Shown here in pieces: positions 10,414 to 21,832 of a stretch of 64,000 bases of DNA. The notes beneath the pieces were generated by a model. The model was not told the origin of the DNA. It made no database searches and saw nothing but the letters and a program-made list of their open reading frames with translations. Origin of the DNA: Bemisia tabaci (taxonomy: Eukaryota > Arthropoda > Insecta > Hemiptera > Aleyrodidae); the NCBI RefSeq assembly GCF_918797505.1, contig NC_092793.1, positions 71,047,660-71,111,659 of the forward strand. The letters are read 5' to 3'. The position numbers and the translations under genes were made by a program. How positions within the stretch are numbered: position 1 is the stretch's first letter; the number at the start of each line of letters is the position of its first letter.

Positions 10414-11642
10414 ATAAGGGTAGTCGCTCGAATCCTCGCTAGGTTTAATTTGCTGGTACAGAAAATTGCGATTTGTACGTCATGTCACTAACTTTTTCGT
10501 CAGCTCTTTTTATGAGACCTGTGACGTCTTCGATCTCGAGTGACTCTTTTATCGAACTTCGGATTACGATTAGCACTGAACTACTTACTGCAAGCAGAAT
10601 GCAGCTACATAACGCTGCGTGCGTCATTCTTCCATCTAGCTGCAGGTTACATTTTTATGACGCTCCTAGAATTGCGAGAAGTGCTACAACTTTTGGACCC
10701 AAAGATGTTAAATTTTGGCATCGCCAACAAGTTGTTATTAGAAACGTCCAATTCCCTCTTCAATTCTTGTTAAATCTGCTAATTTTTGAAGCACTTCTGT
10801 GGATTTTTTTTTCCATAAGGCAAGAGGTAAAAAAGGATGCCTACCTTTCTTTAAATTTTGCCCCTTTGCAAAAAAATGAGCCAAAGACAACAGTGACAGA
10901 ATGCGAAGACACTGAAAACCACAAAACTATCGAACAAAACAAAAATTATTACTCAAGTTAGAAGCCTCTTACCACGATTCACGAAATGGAGAATTTTAGG
11001 AATGGGAGAAGTAAGCAAGACATAAATCGTGAAAAAGTAATTTTTTTTTTTTACATTTTTCGTTTTAGCCTTATTTTGAACCAATCAGTTTAGATCGTAT
11101 AAAAATTTTCAAAGAAAAAAGAGATGAATATTGCAAAATTAAGGGCAGACTCATAATAACCTCTTCGTTCTTCAGTTTTGGTACCCTGTGCGAATACTCT
11201 TTAGCTTGTTCCCTGCTCGAGCTCATATTTTATTGTGAAAATGCCCGTTTTATTTCTTTTGAATTTGGCGTCAACTTTTCAAACTTCGAGATTTTGATCT
11301 ATACCGCTCCAGCCGGTACTGTCTCGCTCCTTCACCCATACTTTTTCCCACGTCGTTTGAAGCTCCAACGATATACTTAGTTCCTGCGATGAGTAAGGTT
11401 GCGCTCTGATAACTCAAATCATATTTACCGTCCTCGTCCCCCATCCACGAAATGATGGTTCTCTTAAGACTGATTCCTCGAGAGCAACCCCCCCCCCCCC
11501 TCTGCACCTCTCTCACAGTAACAGTAAATTAGATCTGTCACGTCACGTCACATGGTCGCTATTCACCAGTCGAAATTGGAATCGTCAAGTCTCATGAAAC
11601 GTGAGTTTGCACGGTGTGCCTTCCAAGATGAGAGGTGGAATA
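10414..11642. other. No gene supported; C13 run at 11488-11500
   Basis: A 162-codon plus-strand open frame (10473-10961) lies here. It has no recognisable domain and an AT-rich, lysine-heavy end, and I do not call it. The rest shows no family match. Confidence 0.4.
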
Positions 11643-11891
11643 CTGCCTTGCTAAGGAAAAACGCCGTATGAACCTTCAGGCATTGCCAAATCTCCTCTGA
11701 TAAAATACGAATTTATTGGAGAAATTGTAAATATTTTTCTTCCAGTTTTTCAGACTATTTTGTTCGCGATTTAATCTAAAATATATGAAAGTTTCATGGA
11801 AAAATATGCATAAATTTTGTCAAAAAGACACTTTTATCCGGGAAATTTGGCAACACTCGAGTGTTCGTACGACGTTCTTCTTTAGCGGCGG
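11643..11891. mobile_element. Family B MITE with 4-bp target duplication
   Basis: Family B is about 250 bp. The left end is CTGCCGTGCTAAGGAAAAAC followed by gccgtatgaacattcgagagttgcc; the right end is its complement. The body contains 'cttatgaatattttccttcc' and 'aatctaaaatatctgaaaa'. Here the flanks are aata on both sides. Confidence 0.8.
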
Positions 11892-12269
11892 AATAGGATT
11901 GGACGGGGTAGGGTAGAGTGGTTGCTCGTTTGTGATCGAAAAGGTACAATTAATTTGGTGCAATCGTATCGGAAATGTTTTGTTCTTGTGTCATAGTTTT
12001 TCCGTCGTTGTTTCTCTCCGTCACCAGAATCCAATCACCATTCTTCTCGGGTGGTTGATCGAATAGATTCTCGAGGGAGTCAGGTCATACCGTCTTCCTA
12101 TGTAAGAATGACTCATGACCATTATAGGACGTTGCTTCCTCTTTTCTAATGAAATCAAAATTATTCGGAAATCTGTCATTATTTTCCTTTGAAATGCTCG
12201 GAACATTGCGCAGTTTAATCTACGGGAGTCCAAAATTTCAAGAGAAAATACTCATAGCTACTCACAAAA

Positions 12270-12552
12270 TTGTATCAAGGGAAATTCGGCAACAATCAGA
12301 TGTTCATACGATGTTTAAAAAACGCCACGAGCTTTCGCAAGTTGCCGAATTTCTCCTGATAAAATATTCAATTTGAGAAAAGTTGCATGAGTATTTCCTA
12401 TTGAAATGTTCAGATTCAGTAGATTGAGTAGCTCTTAAAAGTCTCTGAGAATATAAAACAAAACACCAGTTGTCCGCAAAATTAGTGTTTCGCCAGAAGA
12501 ACTTTGGCAACGCCCGATGATTCATATGGCTTTTTTCCTAAAAACGACAGGA
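12270..12552. mobile_element. Degenerate family B arms
   Basis: A right arm (gaaattcggcaacaatcagatgttcatacg) is followed at once by left-arm-like sequence (aaacgccacgagctttcgcaagttgccgaatttctcc). A further right arm ends near 12550 (ggcaacgcccgatgattcatatgg). This looks like two eroded, partly overlapping copies, so the ends are approximate. Confidence 0.45.
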
Positions 12553-13498
12553 TAGTCCCTCGCCTCCTCCCCCAATGCTTCTAGCGCGCAGTTACTGTAA
12601 AATTTGAAAGGGATGACATTCATGGAGCTTCCGAACTTGCGGAAAGTTGCTTTTAACATGAATCTAGATCTCGCAAGACAATATATCAAACATTCGTTGA
12701 AATTTCTAAAAGTATCAACTATTTTTACTGCATGTCAAACATATACGTCTACGTTCTAAAGCCTATGAGCAAACACTTCTCTCTGAAGTGCGAACGTCTC
12801 TGCAGAAGTGAGACATTTTAATTTTACTGTAGTTCTAATTGAACTTGGCTTCTTTCTGTTTCAGGAGTACTTTTTGATATGAGACTGTGAATCAGAAAGT
12901 AACCTCAAGTTGGTGAGTCCTTTTACATGATTCCACAATGTTATCTTAAAGATTTTCTTGAGCTTTCTTTGCGTTCGAGTCTTCAAGCGATGGATCGCCC
13001 AAAACCAGTGGCGATTTTGCAAGCTGGAAACATTGTTTTTCCTCATTGAAATTCATTAAAAATATCAATTTTATGTGAGGCAATTTACGAATCGATTGTT
13101 TTACATAGTTTTGAATGGAAGAAAAACAGTTCTGCAAACTGTCAAGTGCCCAAAACGGCATGGCCATTCGCACCGGCCGGCATGCTTCTCAGTCTCAGTG
13201 AAATCCACGAAACCTGGCGAACAAAAGGCCAATTAAAATGAGCGGAGGAAGTAATTTTCCGCAGGTGATAAAGAGTAAAAAAAATGACGAAACCAGGTGA
13301 TCGATTTTTCATTGTTAGCGAGCCGGTCGCGGCGCGCGAATAGACAAAAAAAGAAAAGAAAATGGAACGAGCAAAAGGAAAAACGTATTCGGCGGTGGAC
13401 ACATCACAAATGATTACGGAGCACGAAGCATGGTTCGTTCTCTTCTTGCCCGTTGTTACTCTTCCTCTAAAACGTTAGACTCACTCTTTCTCATGATC
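12553..13498. other. No gene seen
   Basis: Unique-looking DNA with short minus-strand open frames only. A small imperfect repeat of 'acttctctctgaagtgcgaa / gtctctgcagaagtgaga' lies near 12775-12815. Confidence 0.4.
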
Positions 13499-13788
13499 AG
13501 GGTGTCTACAGGTACGGAATTTCCGGAAAGTCCGGCAATAGTACTGATTTTTTAAGGGCGGTCCGGAAGTACTGAAAAAGTGCGGAAATTCCGCAAGAAG
13601 GTCCGGAATTTTTGTCGCAATTTGAGCGAGAAATTCCAATCTTTGAAATTTTTCGAATCTTGTCGAATGAAGGTACTGAAAAAGTACTGAATTTTTCAGG
13701 GGAAGAGGTACTGAATTTCTTGGGAATGCACTGAAAAAATACTGTAAAAGTACTGATTTTTGGTCAGCCTGTGTAAGTAGACACCCTG
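13499..13788. mobile_element. Family A MITE, copy 3
   Basis: Intact ends CAGGGTGTCTAC and GTAGACACCCTG. The flanks (catgat / ctgata) no longer give a clean duplication. Confidence 0.8.
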
Positions 13789-14254
13789 CTGATAAATCGT
13801 TCATTTGAACCAATCGAATAAGCAACATTTCAATATTAATGCACCCAAATTTCCCAAATTTCCCTTGGAAAGAGGAGCCACTTGCTGAAAATTTCTTTCA
13901 GGTGGCCAAGCGACGAGGGATCACTTTAGCATGAACTTCTGAAACTGTCTCAGAAAAAACTTACATAACTTTCTGTAAAATTTCATGTTTTGATCGCCTA
14001 AGCTTATAGATCAACAAAAACTAGTACGATTGGTTCAAAAGCCAAGTTTCTACGTCCAAGCTCAATGGCTCATCGAAAAACAGCGTATAACGTCATCCAC
14101 CGCGGTCGCGCATTCCGTCGTTTCTTCGACCTTGGTCTCATCCGTGTTTTACATCGAAGAACCAATGCACATAGTCGTATCATATGGTTGGATATATCAC
14201 CGATTGATGAAACCAAGGTGGAAGGCACCACAGTATACCATGGATGACGTCGTA
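13789..14254. other. No gene seen
   Basis: No repeat-family match. Two overlapping plus-strand frames (14030-14260) share the same DNA in different phases and show no splice or motif support. Confidence 0.35.
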
Positions 14255-14459
14255 CACTGAAAAAAAAAAGTTCTGTTCACAGGCTCCTGCACTTCTTTTG
14301 TAACAGTCACAGAAGCTTCCGTTATGAGGATAGAGGGCTCTGTTCCCACGACCGAAGTTCTGTTCTCACAACAGAAAAATTCTGTGAGTGTAACAAAGAA
14401 ACTGCAGGAGCCCTGTGAACAGAAGGTTCTGTCGGCAGCACCATCTATTTTCTTCTGTG
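14255..14459. mobile_element. Family E palindromic element
   Basis: It starts CACTGAAAAAAAAAAG. Inverted arms read ttctgttcacaggctcctgca on the left and tgcaggagccctgtgaacagaa on the right, and the right end is cttctgtg. Both flanks are ta. Confidence 0.7.
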
Positions 14460-16671
14460 TATGCTACGTTTTACGATGAGCTATATTTTTGTTAATATTG
14501 GACGTAAAAATTTAGCTTTTGGGCGGATCATACTATTTTATGCTAATCTATCAGCTTAAACCATCATACAGTTCTGTGATCAGCGCAACTGACCCATTCT
14601 ATGACCGGCGTGAGTGGCACATTCCTGGCTCAGCGACGTCAGGACGTCAGCACATCCAGAGGTGAGCCCTGTCGTCCGTAAAGCACAATTCTCTCCAGGG
14701 CTCTCGTGGAAATGGAGTCGGGCCCTATACGTGAGCCCGAGCGGGCAGACGAACTGGAATAGCGTTGTGTCCTCCATCGGAACGTGATGCACTAACGTTA
14801 CGTGTCGGTCGTTGGGTCTCTTGGCGTCGCGTCGCGTCGCGTCGACTCCTGCCGGAAGAGAGAACTCGCGTCCGTCCGTCGAGCTCGCTACGAAATGGGG
14901 GACCAGAATGCGCGGCAGTTCCCTGTTCATCGGGGCAGCCGACCCAGTAGCTAGGACGCTCTCGATGCTGGAAAAACGAAGCGCGACTCGTAACCACCAT
15001 CCACACACTGTATGCAAGGAGTTTCATGAAGGGTTAAACGGCTAGATTCCAGGGGCCTATTCTGTGGTTCGAAATGAGACTTTTTCTCCCTGAGGTTTTT
15101 CCAGTTTTTCACAAGAGTGCCCCCCTCCCCCTCCGAAGCTACATTCTAACCCCAAAACTCATGGAACCATGGTTTTCTTTTCATTTTGGCGACTTTTCTG
15201 GACCAAAACTCATTAAGTAACTGATAATTTGTCAATTCATAGCGTCAAATTCATCTTTGGTCCAAGAAATACCGAAATTTTAAGTTAGAGGAAGATTTCA
15301 GAGGGTCCAAAGGGGCAAACCTATTTTTCTACCCTGGAAGATTCGAGGTTCCTTTGTGTTTCCTTTTAATTTGGTATTCCAGTAGTTTTTGACCATGGAT
15401 GAATTCAGCGATGTCGAAGAAGATTTAAACTCACTTAGTAGTGGCGTGGCGGAACGGTTACTTAAGATCACTGCAAGATTACCGGTACCGCTCTTATAAA
15501 ATGTCAAAATTATATCCATTGTAATATTAATTCCCCTTTAATCCCTCAAAAATGAGAAAGTAGGTAATGAAGTGGCGAATAAACGTTGATGTTGAGGCAT
15601 CAGCATTAGAGAACACCCTATTTTCATCCATTTCGTCAGCTGTCACAAGGCTCAGCTCCCAGCCTTGTCTCGGAATCTTTCATTTTGCAGTTGCAAAACC
15701 GTGTGCCGATGTACCGCAAGATCTGCCTGTTTTTCTCGCCAAGGTCCTGATGGTGATGGAAAATTTGAGGAGAAGGCATGTAATGATTGTAATGCGAACG
15801 GCGCGGCGGCGGGGGGGGGGGGGGGGGCGAGCCAGGAGCCAGCAGGGAGGCCGTGGCCGCAATGGAGCGTGAAGTGAATGGCCGGGGCCACCATAGCAAG
15901 GTGCTACGTTTACGCCAAAACAACCTATTTTCTCGCACGCTCCTTCGTGGAGCCCCATAGCCTTAACTACAGTCTAGCAACGGTGGTCCCTCCTTCGTTG
16001 CCGTCTATTATTGTAGTAGTGCCTAGTATATAGGATTGCATGGCTCCAAAACAACTAGCGACACTATAATAAGATACGTTTTAACATTCAAATTTTGACT
16101 TATGAGGAAGTAAAGGATACGTGCGGGTATATACGATATTTACCTATGTATTCGGGCCACATCGATGGCCTAAGTGCGAAACCACGTATCTTCGTTTGCG
16201 ACGTTGCGACACGGAATGGAAGACGCTTATGGCCAGCCTATTTTAAGCTTCAAGCCCACGTTAAAACTAGGGGCTTCAAAGAGGCTCATCGATGGAACTG
16301 TTGAATGTTGCCTTTCCAACCTCGTCGGCCCGACGATCTTCGAAGGTATAACCGATGTGTTCGCGACATATCAGAGCCGCGGCGTTGTTGGGGATGTTGT
16401 CGGTGCCCCTTCCCCTGAAGGAAGGTTGGGGGGGGGGGGGGGGTTGGGGAGTTGGATGGGCTTCCCCAGAAAATCTTGAATTTCAAGAGAGCATTTCTTC
16501 TCTTTTTCGTTTTCCCCGTCCTTTTTTCCTTTTCGACTTTTCGGCGCCCCCTCTCGTCAGCGCCTGGGGCAACCGCTCCACTCGCCCATAGGACGACACG
16601 GCCCTGCGAAACATTACAGATCCGGTCTTGTCTCCAGGGAATTTCGTGCAGAAATGGCTGAGGAATTGAAG
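14460..16671. other. No gene supported; CpG-dense patch and G-runs
   Basis: A CpG-rich patch at 14600-14960 includes about four head-to-tail GCGTC units (14823-14843) and long stop-poor frames on both strands. I see no domain. G-runs lie at 15811-15827 (17 G) and 16428-16443 (16 G). The sequence between is unique-looking. Confidence 0.45.
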
Positions 16672-16802
16672 AATTCGTCGATTGGCTGACATAAGGGCGT
16701 AACTATACACATTGAGATGAGCCCGGAAAAGCATTGAAACGTATGGAAGACAGGGTTCATTGCATAGTGCAGTTACGGCCTTATGTCAGGTAGACGACGA
16801 AT
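16672..16802. mobile_element. Family N MITE, copy 2
   Basis: Same arms and centre as the copy at 10283, with outer aattcgtcgattgg / tagacgacgaatt. The two copies differ by scattered substitutions and have the same 131-bp length. Confidence 0.75.
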
Positions 16803-16838
16803 TAGTGCCATTAATATCATGACCAAGCAATTGGTATG

Positions 16839-17046
16839 CACTGGAAAAAAACCACATTGGATCTAGAGTCCAAACTCTTAAAAATATCGACAAGAAAAAG
16901 TACTCTTGATTCAATCAGAATCTAGCTTAAATCAAGAACCAAGCCTCTTAATTTAAGCGGATTTCGTTTTGATTCAAGCAAAAATCCGATTGAATCAAGA
17001 CTATATTTTCTTGTCAATGTTTTCAAGAATCTGGACTGTAGATCTA
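16839..17046. mobile_element. Family C MITE, copy 3, right end lost
   Basis: The left end cactggaaaaaaa is intact. The right arm stops at ctggactgtagatcta, before the T-run, where unrelated GC-rich sequence (ggtgtcgcagagcgcc) begins. Confidence 0.75.
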
Positions 17047-17158
17047 GGTGTCGCAGAGCGCCCTAGCGCGCCGCAAAAGCGACGTATAGATACACAGTGC
17101 CAGTTTGAGAGCCCCAGTTTGAACGTGGGGTGGACGCTATAGAAAGATGAGGTCAATA

Positions 17159-17411
17159 CTACCATGCTAAGAAAAAACGTCGTATGAACATTTGAGAGGA
17201 GCCAAATTTCCTTCGATAAAAGGTTCTATTTCAAGGAAAGTTATGAATATTTTCCCTTGCAATTTTCCGGACTTTTCGGTGGAATTCCGAGCAAAATTAT
17301 CTGAAAAATTGGAAGGAAAATATTCATGAGTTTACCGGGAAATTCGTGTTTTATGAAAGCAAATTTAACAACGCCTGAAGGTTCATACGACGTTTTTCTG
17401 TAGCACGGCAG
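17159..17411. mobile_element. Family B MITE with aata duplication
   Basis: It starts ctaccatgctaagaaaaaacg and ends ctgtagcacggcag. The 4-bp flanks are aata on both sides. Confidence 0.8.
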
Positions 17412-17923
17412 AATACTCGGCCGGTGATGTGCGATTAGGCAACAACGGCGCCGAGTTTTCCCGGCCCCGGGCCGATTTCTGACACCCCGAGCTCAAAAGC
17501 GAGGTCCATCCGCGATGGCTCTATCCCCCGCCGCGCCGGCCCGGCACCCCGCCCCGCGCTGATCAACGATCAACGATCCTCCCGCATCGATTTCCCTCGT
17601 TACCCAACTCTCAACAAGCGTCAGCTCCATCCGTGACCGTCTGCGGTCTGATGCGGCCGTTCCCTCCTATCGTCCGACCCGACGCGACGGTCTCGTAATT
17701 GCACGAATCTCGAATTGAGTTAGGATGATGAGACCCAGTCAACAGTTTAACAGTTACGGAAACGCCGACTAATTAACTACTCGTGTTTATCACACCGACT
17801 CGCTCTACGCGGATGAAAAGCAACTTGGACATATAACCTAACCGAGAGTATCTATATACCTATAGGGAGAGTATGGACATGTCGGTAATTTTAAGATTAG
17901 GTCATGGAGCTTTTAGCCCGAAA
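17412..17923. other. No gene seen; CpG-dense patch
   Basis: Positions 17440-17700 are strongly GC/CpG-rich (ccgccgcgccggcccgg). This could be a regulatory or first-exon region of an unseen gene, but no open frame or splice pattern supports that. Confidence 0.4.
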
Positions 17924-18175
17924 CAGGGTGTCTACAAGTCCGGAAATAGTACTGATTTTTCAAGGGCGGTCCGGAAGTACTGAAAAAGTGCGGAAATTTT
18001 GCAAGAAAGTTCGGAATTTTTTTCATTTTTGTCGCAATCTGAAAGGGAAATTGCAAATTTCGTCAGTTGAGGTATTGAAAAAGTACTGAATTTTTCTGTT
18101 GAGGTAGTACTGAATTTCTTGGGAATGTGCTGAAAAAGTACTGATTTTGGCCAGCCTGTTTTAGTAGATACCCTG
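17924..18175. mobile_element. Family A MITE, copy 4
   Basis: Ends cagggtgtctac / gtagataccctg, with the perfect 6-bp duplication ccgaaa. At 252 bp it is the shortest A copy, lacking part of the central AT-rich segment. Confidence 0.85.
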
Positions 18176-18261
18176 CCGAAATGACCGTACTCTACCTATA
18201 TAGGCACTTAAGTCTAACTCAGGTGGTGTTAGAGTACCTCTACGACAGAGTTTGACCACCA

Positions 18262-18499
18262 CGGGTCGATCATTGAAGTCTATAGACAAAGTAATAGACA
18301 AAGAAGACGAAGAGGAAATGAAGCGATCCTATTATTCGTGGAAACGGATGGTTACAGGGACGCAAGGCGAGGCGAGGGGTCCTACGGTTAGTCTATCATT
18401 TCCCCCTCGATCTACAACAATTACCCGTTCTAACTAATAAGATCGCTCCATTTTTCTTTTGTCTATCGCTTTGTCTATCAATTTCAACGATCAGCCTGC
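18262..18499. mobile_element. Family H element
   Basis: Left arm cgggtcgatcattgaagtctatagacaaag and right arm ctttgtctatcaatttcaacgatcagcctg are both present. The centre 'ggttagtctatcatttccccct' is family-typical. Confidence 0.75.
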
Positions 18500-18674
18500 T
18501 CCAGAATCCACTTCTGATTGGCTCAGAAATCTAAGGTTTTATTACGCTCGTAAGGCCAGACGTAGAAGGCTCAAATTAAATTCATAAAAATCAATATTTA
18601 GTAAAAGTGACTAAGAAATAGGGCTCACGCAATTGCTGACCTATTTTGTGTGCCATTCGCGACGCGACAGCCCC

Positions 18675-19100
18675 ATGCTAATCGTTGAAATTGATAAATA
18701 AAGCTATAGACGCAGAAGACACAGGGAGTATGCAGCGATCCTATTGGTTGGAATGGGTAGTTCCTACAGTGGGAGAAAATGATGGACTAACTATGGGGTC
18801 TCTCGTGTGCTACCGTTAGTTGTACCTGCTATTTAGCACATTCTGGAACAACATAAATTATCTGAGCGCCTGAAATTTAAAGAAAATACCGTCATCGTTT
18901 TGCATTGAATCCCATGCAAGTAAGTGTTAATTTCAGAGCTGGCCATGAATTTATAGCTAAGATTCAATGATTGCAGTCCAGTTAATTTTCTCTTGTCGAC
19001 GTTTTAAGATCTGGACTCTAATCCATGTTTTCTTTCCATGTACCCTTTTGTCCTCTGTGTCTATAGCTTTTTCTATCAATTTCAATAATCGACCCGCAGA
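18675..19100. mobile_element. Family H element interrupted by other sequence
   Basis: The left half (gctaatcgttgaaattgataaataaagctatagac) runs to about 18830. The right arm resumes near 19040 and ends caataatcgacccgc. The insert of about 200 bp includes a family C right end (18980-19036). Confidence 0.6.
18980..19036. mobile_element. Family C right-end fragment inside family H
   Basis: The stretch ttctcttgtcgacgttttaagatctggactctaatccatgttttc, ending ccatgta, matches the right arm of family C with several substitutions. The left arm is missing. Confidence 0.5.
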
Positions 19101-19603
19101 TCGGATTCTCTGAGAAATTGGAAGAAAAATGTAGACAAGTTTCTTTGAAAATATAGGCTTTACAATGAATTTGGCAGCGTGTGATGGGGCATACGGCGTT
19201 GTTCCGTAGCGGAGGAGGATGGAGAACTGTGATTGTGGCGCGATTGCTGGGGATCTGCTCGGCGTGGACGGAAACGCGCTGAGGCGTCGCGACACAAGGA
19301 AACGCATTTGCCAGATCCGCGCGGTTCCGGGCGCGGCGACCGGCGGAGTTTCGGCGTTTCCCCGCGCGACGGAAAATCGGGCACCGACGCAAGGGAAACT
19401 ACGGCCCAAACGGAGTCGCAGGAGGTGAAACTCCTTATTCCAGATGCGAAACGAATCGCGCCAAATATCACACTTGCAACTTGCTCCCATCAACCGGTGT
19501 CAGCCTCAGACTCCCGTTTCCTTCCTTCTCTCGCTTCCGACGATGATCCCAGATTCGCACTCATCCACCAGAGACGAATGGAGACCGTTCTCTGTTATCT
19601 ATT

Positions 19604-19856
19604 CTGCCGTGCTAAGGAAGAACGCCGTATGAGCCTCCAGACGTTGTCAAGTTTCCTCCGATAGAAACCGAATTCACTGGGAAAATTGTGAATGTTATTT
19701 TCCAAAATTTTCAGACAATTTTGTAGGTAATTTAATCTAAAGTATCTGAAAATCACTAGGAAAAATATGCAAGAATGTTGTCAATAATACATGTTTTTAC
19801 AAGGGAAATTTGGCAACTCTCAAATGTTCATACGGCGTTTTTCCTTAGCACGGCAG
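19604..19856. mobile_element. Family B MITE with tatt duplication
   Basis: It starts ctgccgtgctaaggaagaacg and ends ttccttagcacggcag, with tatt on both sides. It is one of the best-preserved B copies and a good reference for the family. A CpG-rich patch (19210-19420) precedes it. Confidence 0.85.
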
Positions 19857-19975
19857 TATTGCCATGCCCATGGGCCGTATATCTCTATAGTCGTTCCTTA
19901 AACAGATCCTTTTGTTAGGAGGCCCGACGGTTGACACTGTACAGGGGTGCAGAATGTTCTCAATCACACGATCAT

Positions 19976-20274
19976 CAGGGTGTCTACAAGTCCGGAATTT
20001 CCGGAGAGTCCGGAAGTAGCACTGATTTTTTAAGGGCGGTCCGGTAGTATTGAAAAAGTGCGGAAATTCCGCTAGAAGGTCCGGAATTCTTCATTTTTGT
20101 CACAATTTGAGAGAGAAATTCTAAATGTTGAAATTTTTCGAATTTCGTCAAATAAAGGTACTGAAAAAGTACTGAATTTTTCCTTTGAGGAAGTACTGAA
20201 TTTTTCAGGACTGTACTGAAAAAGTACTGTAAAAGTACTGATTTTTGGCCGGCCGTGCTTTAGTAGACACCCTG
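19976..20274. mobile_element. Family A MITE, copy 5
   Basis: Intact 12-bp ends and the perfect 6-bp duplication gatcat. Confidence 0.87.
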
Positions 20275-21494
20275 GATCATGATCGCATGAGAATTGGGGG
20301 AGGCTGTTAAAATTGGGAAAGCCTTTTTTTCTTCTTTTTTTTCACTCATCTCGGTCGATTTTAGAAAGAAAACTTTGAACGCACCGTTTTCTGTGCCGGA
20401 TGCCCTTCAAGCGCGTCGCTTTTGGGGAAGGAAACTATCAAGCGCGTTATTTCATATAGAGGCGTATTAATCGAAAAACATCAAATTTTGGGGAAGGAAA
20501 AATTACAAATTGGGGAGGGCTAAGAACTCTCTGCACCTCTGCGCTGTGATTAAGGGAAGATTGAGAAGGCTTTAAACATGGCATATAAAATATACAATTC
20601 TCGCGAACCTCGATTAAAATCCAGGAGGTGTTTTTATAACTCTAAACATGGATTTTTACAAGGGATCACAATGACTTTCCACTGCAAAAAGGACGAAGTA
20701 GAAAAGAAAAACTCATGATTTTGACAGACGTAAATGTAAATTTTACAAATTTCGCAAATCATTTTTCTTTTTATTATGTAATTTTAAAACTTTACCATCA
20801 AATCACTGAGTTAGATGTATTTACTCAATTTTGGAAGCAATCTCGTACATTACATTGAAAGGAAAATCGACTCAAACCCCTATCACTATAAAGTTGGTAA
20901 CAGGAGCAGCGGGTGATGAACGTCAAAGGTTGGTAACAACCCCTTCTCACCCGCTCCCACCCAGAGTCGCTGCCATTTTTTTGGAGACTGAGTCTCAGTG
21001 AAAATACTCTCCTGATAAAGGTACTCTAATTTTTTTCCAAATAAAGAATTGCTTCTACCAGATCCAGGTCAGTATAAATTGAAGTAACCTGGGGAACCCA
21101 GGAAATGCGATCCATTGCCGCGCCGGCCACTGAAGTCCACGGGAGGATGTAAGGGGCGTGGACAAGATATGCGTAATGAGCACATTCATTGGGCTTTGCC
21201 ACTACTTTGAAGAGGAGCTGGTTGTAATTACATACATGGATTTAACCAAAATGAGTCCATGTAACTGCAAGTCAGGTTGCCTCATTTCCTCTCATGTTTT
21301 ACGTTTGTTATAAGAATTAAATATTCCAACATAAATTCTTCGAAACTTTTGTGAATTTTCACCGGATCGTGAAGAATGAATGGTTAAAACTCCTGATCAT
21401 AAACAAAGAATATTTAGTGTTCTCTTTCGGATATTAAAGACACGAGAAGAATTTAGGCATCGTCGAATGTAGTCAGAGAAATTTTGATCAAAAA
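20275..21494. other. No gene seen
   Basis: Unique-looking. The phrase gttggtaac occurs twice close together (about 20893 and 20928) with no wider repeat. No open frame reaches 100 codons. Confidence 0.4.
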
Positions 21495-21832
21495 CAGGGT
21501 TGCCGGCGGTCTGGAAAACGAGGAAAATCAGGAAAAGTCAGGTAATTTGTGGGAATAATCAGGAAATTTCTGACATATCTAGTAAGCTCTAAAACATATC
21601 TGATCTTCCAACTGTCCACCCTTCTGGGAATTTATGAATCTCGTCATCCATCAGGTAAAAACCTGCTGTAACTGAATACATTTATCTATAATTCGATCTC
21701 CGAACAAGGAAACTTTGTCCAAAGTTTAGCGAAAGTTAGCGTATTTCAAGAAAAAAGGAACAAAGGCGAAAAGGCTGTTCGAAGGTCAGAAAAACTCAAG
21801 GAATTTGAAGGTAAAAAAGTATGGCAACTCTG
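21495..21832. mobile_element. Family M element, copy 2, diverged
   Basis: Starts cagggttgccggcgg and ends gtatggcaactctg. The body has 'aaaatcaggaaaagtcaggtaattt' phrases. Flanks caaaaa / ccaaaa are a 5-of-6 duplication. Confidence 0.55.

Noticed and set aside
10473..10961. 162-codon plus-strand open frame
   Set aside because: It does not overlap a known repeat here, but it has no recognisable motif, a lysine/asparagine-rich tail and no splice context. Coding status cannot be supported.
14580..15017. 145-codon minus-strand open frame in GC-rich DNA
   Set aside because: Stops are rare in all six frames of this CpG-dense patch. An overlapping frame in another phase is nearly as long, which argues for a composition effect.
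18957..19493. 178-codon minus-strand open frame
   Set aside because: It crosses a family C fragment, a family H arm and a CpG-rich patch. Open frames occur in several phases and no domain is recognisable.
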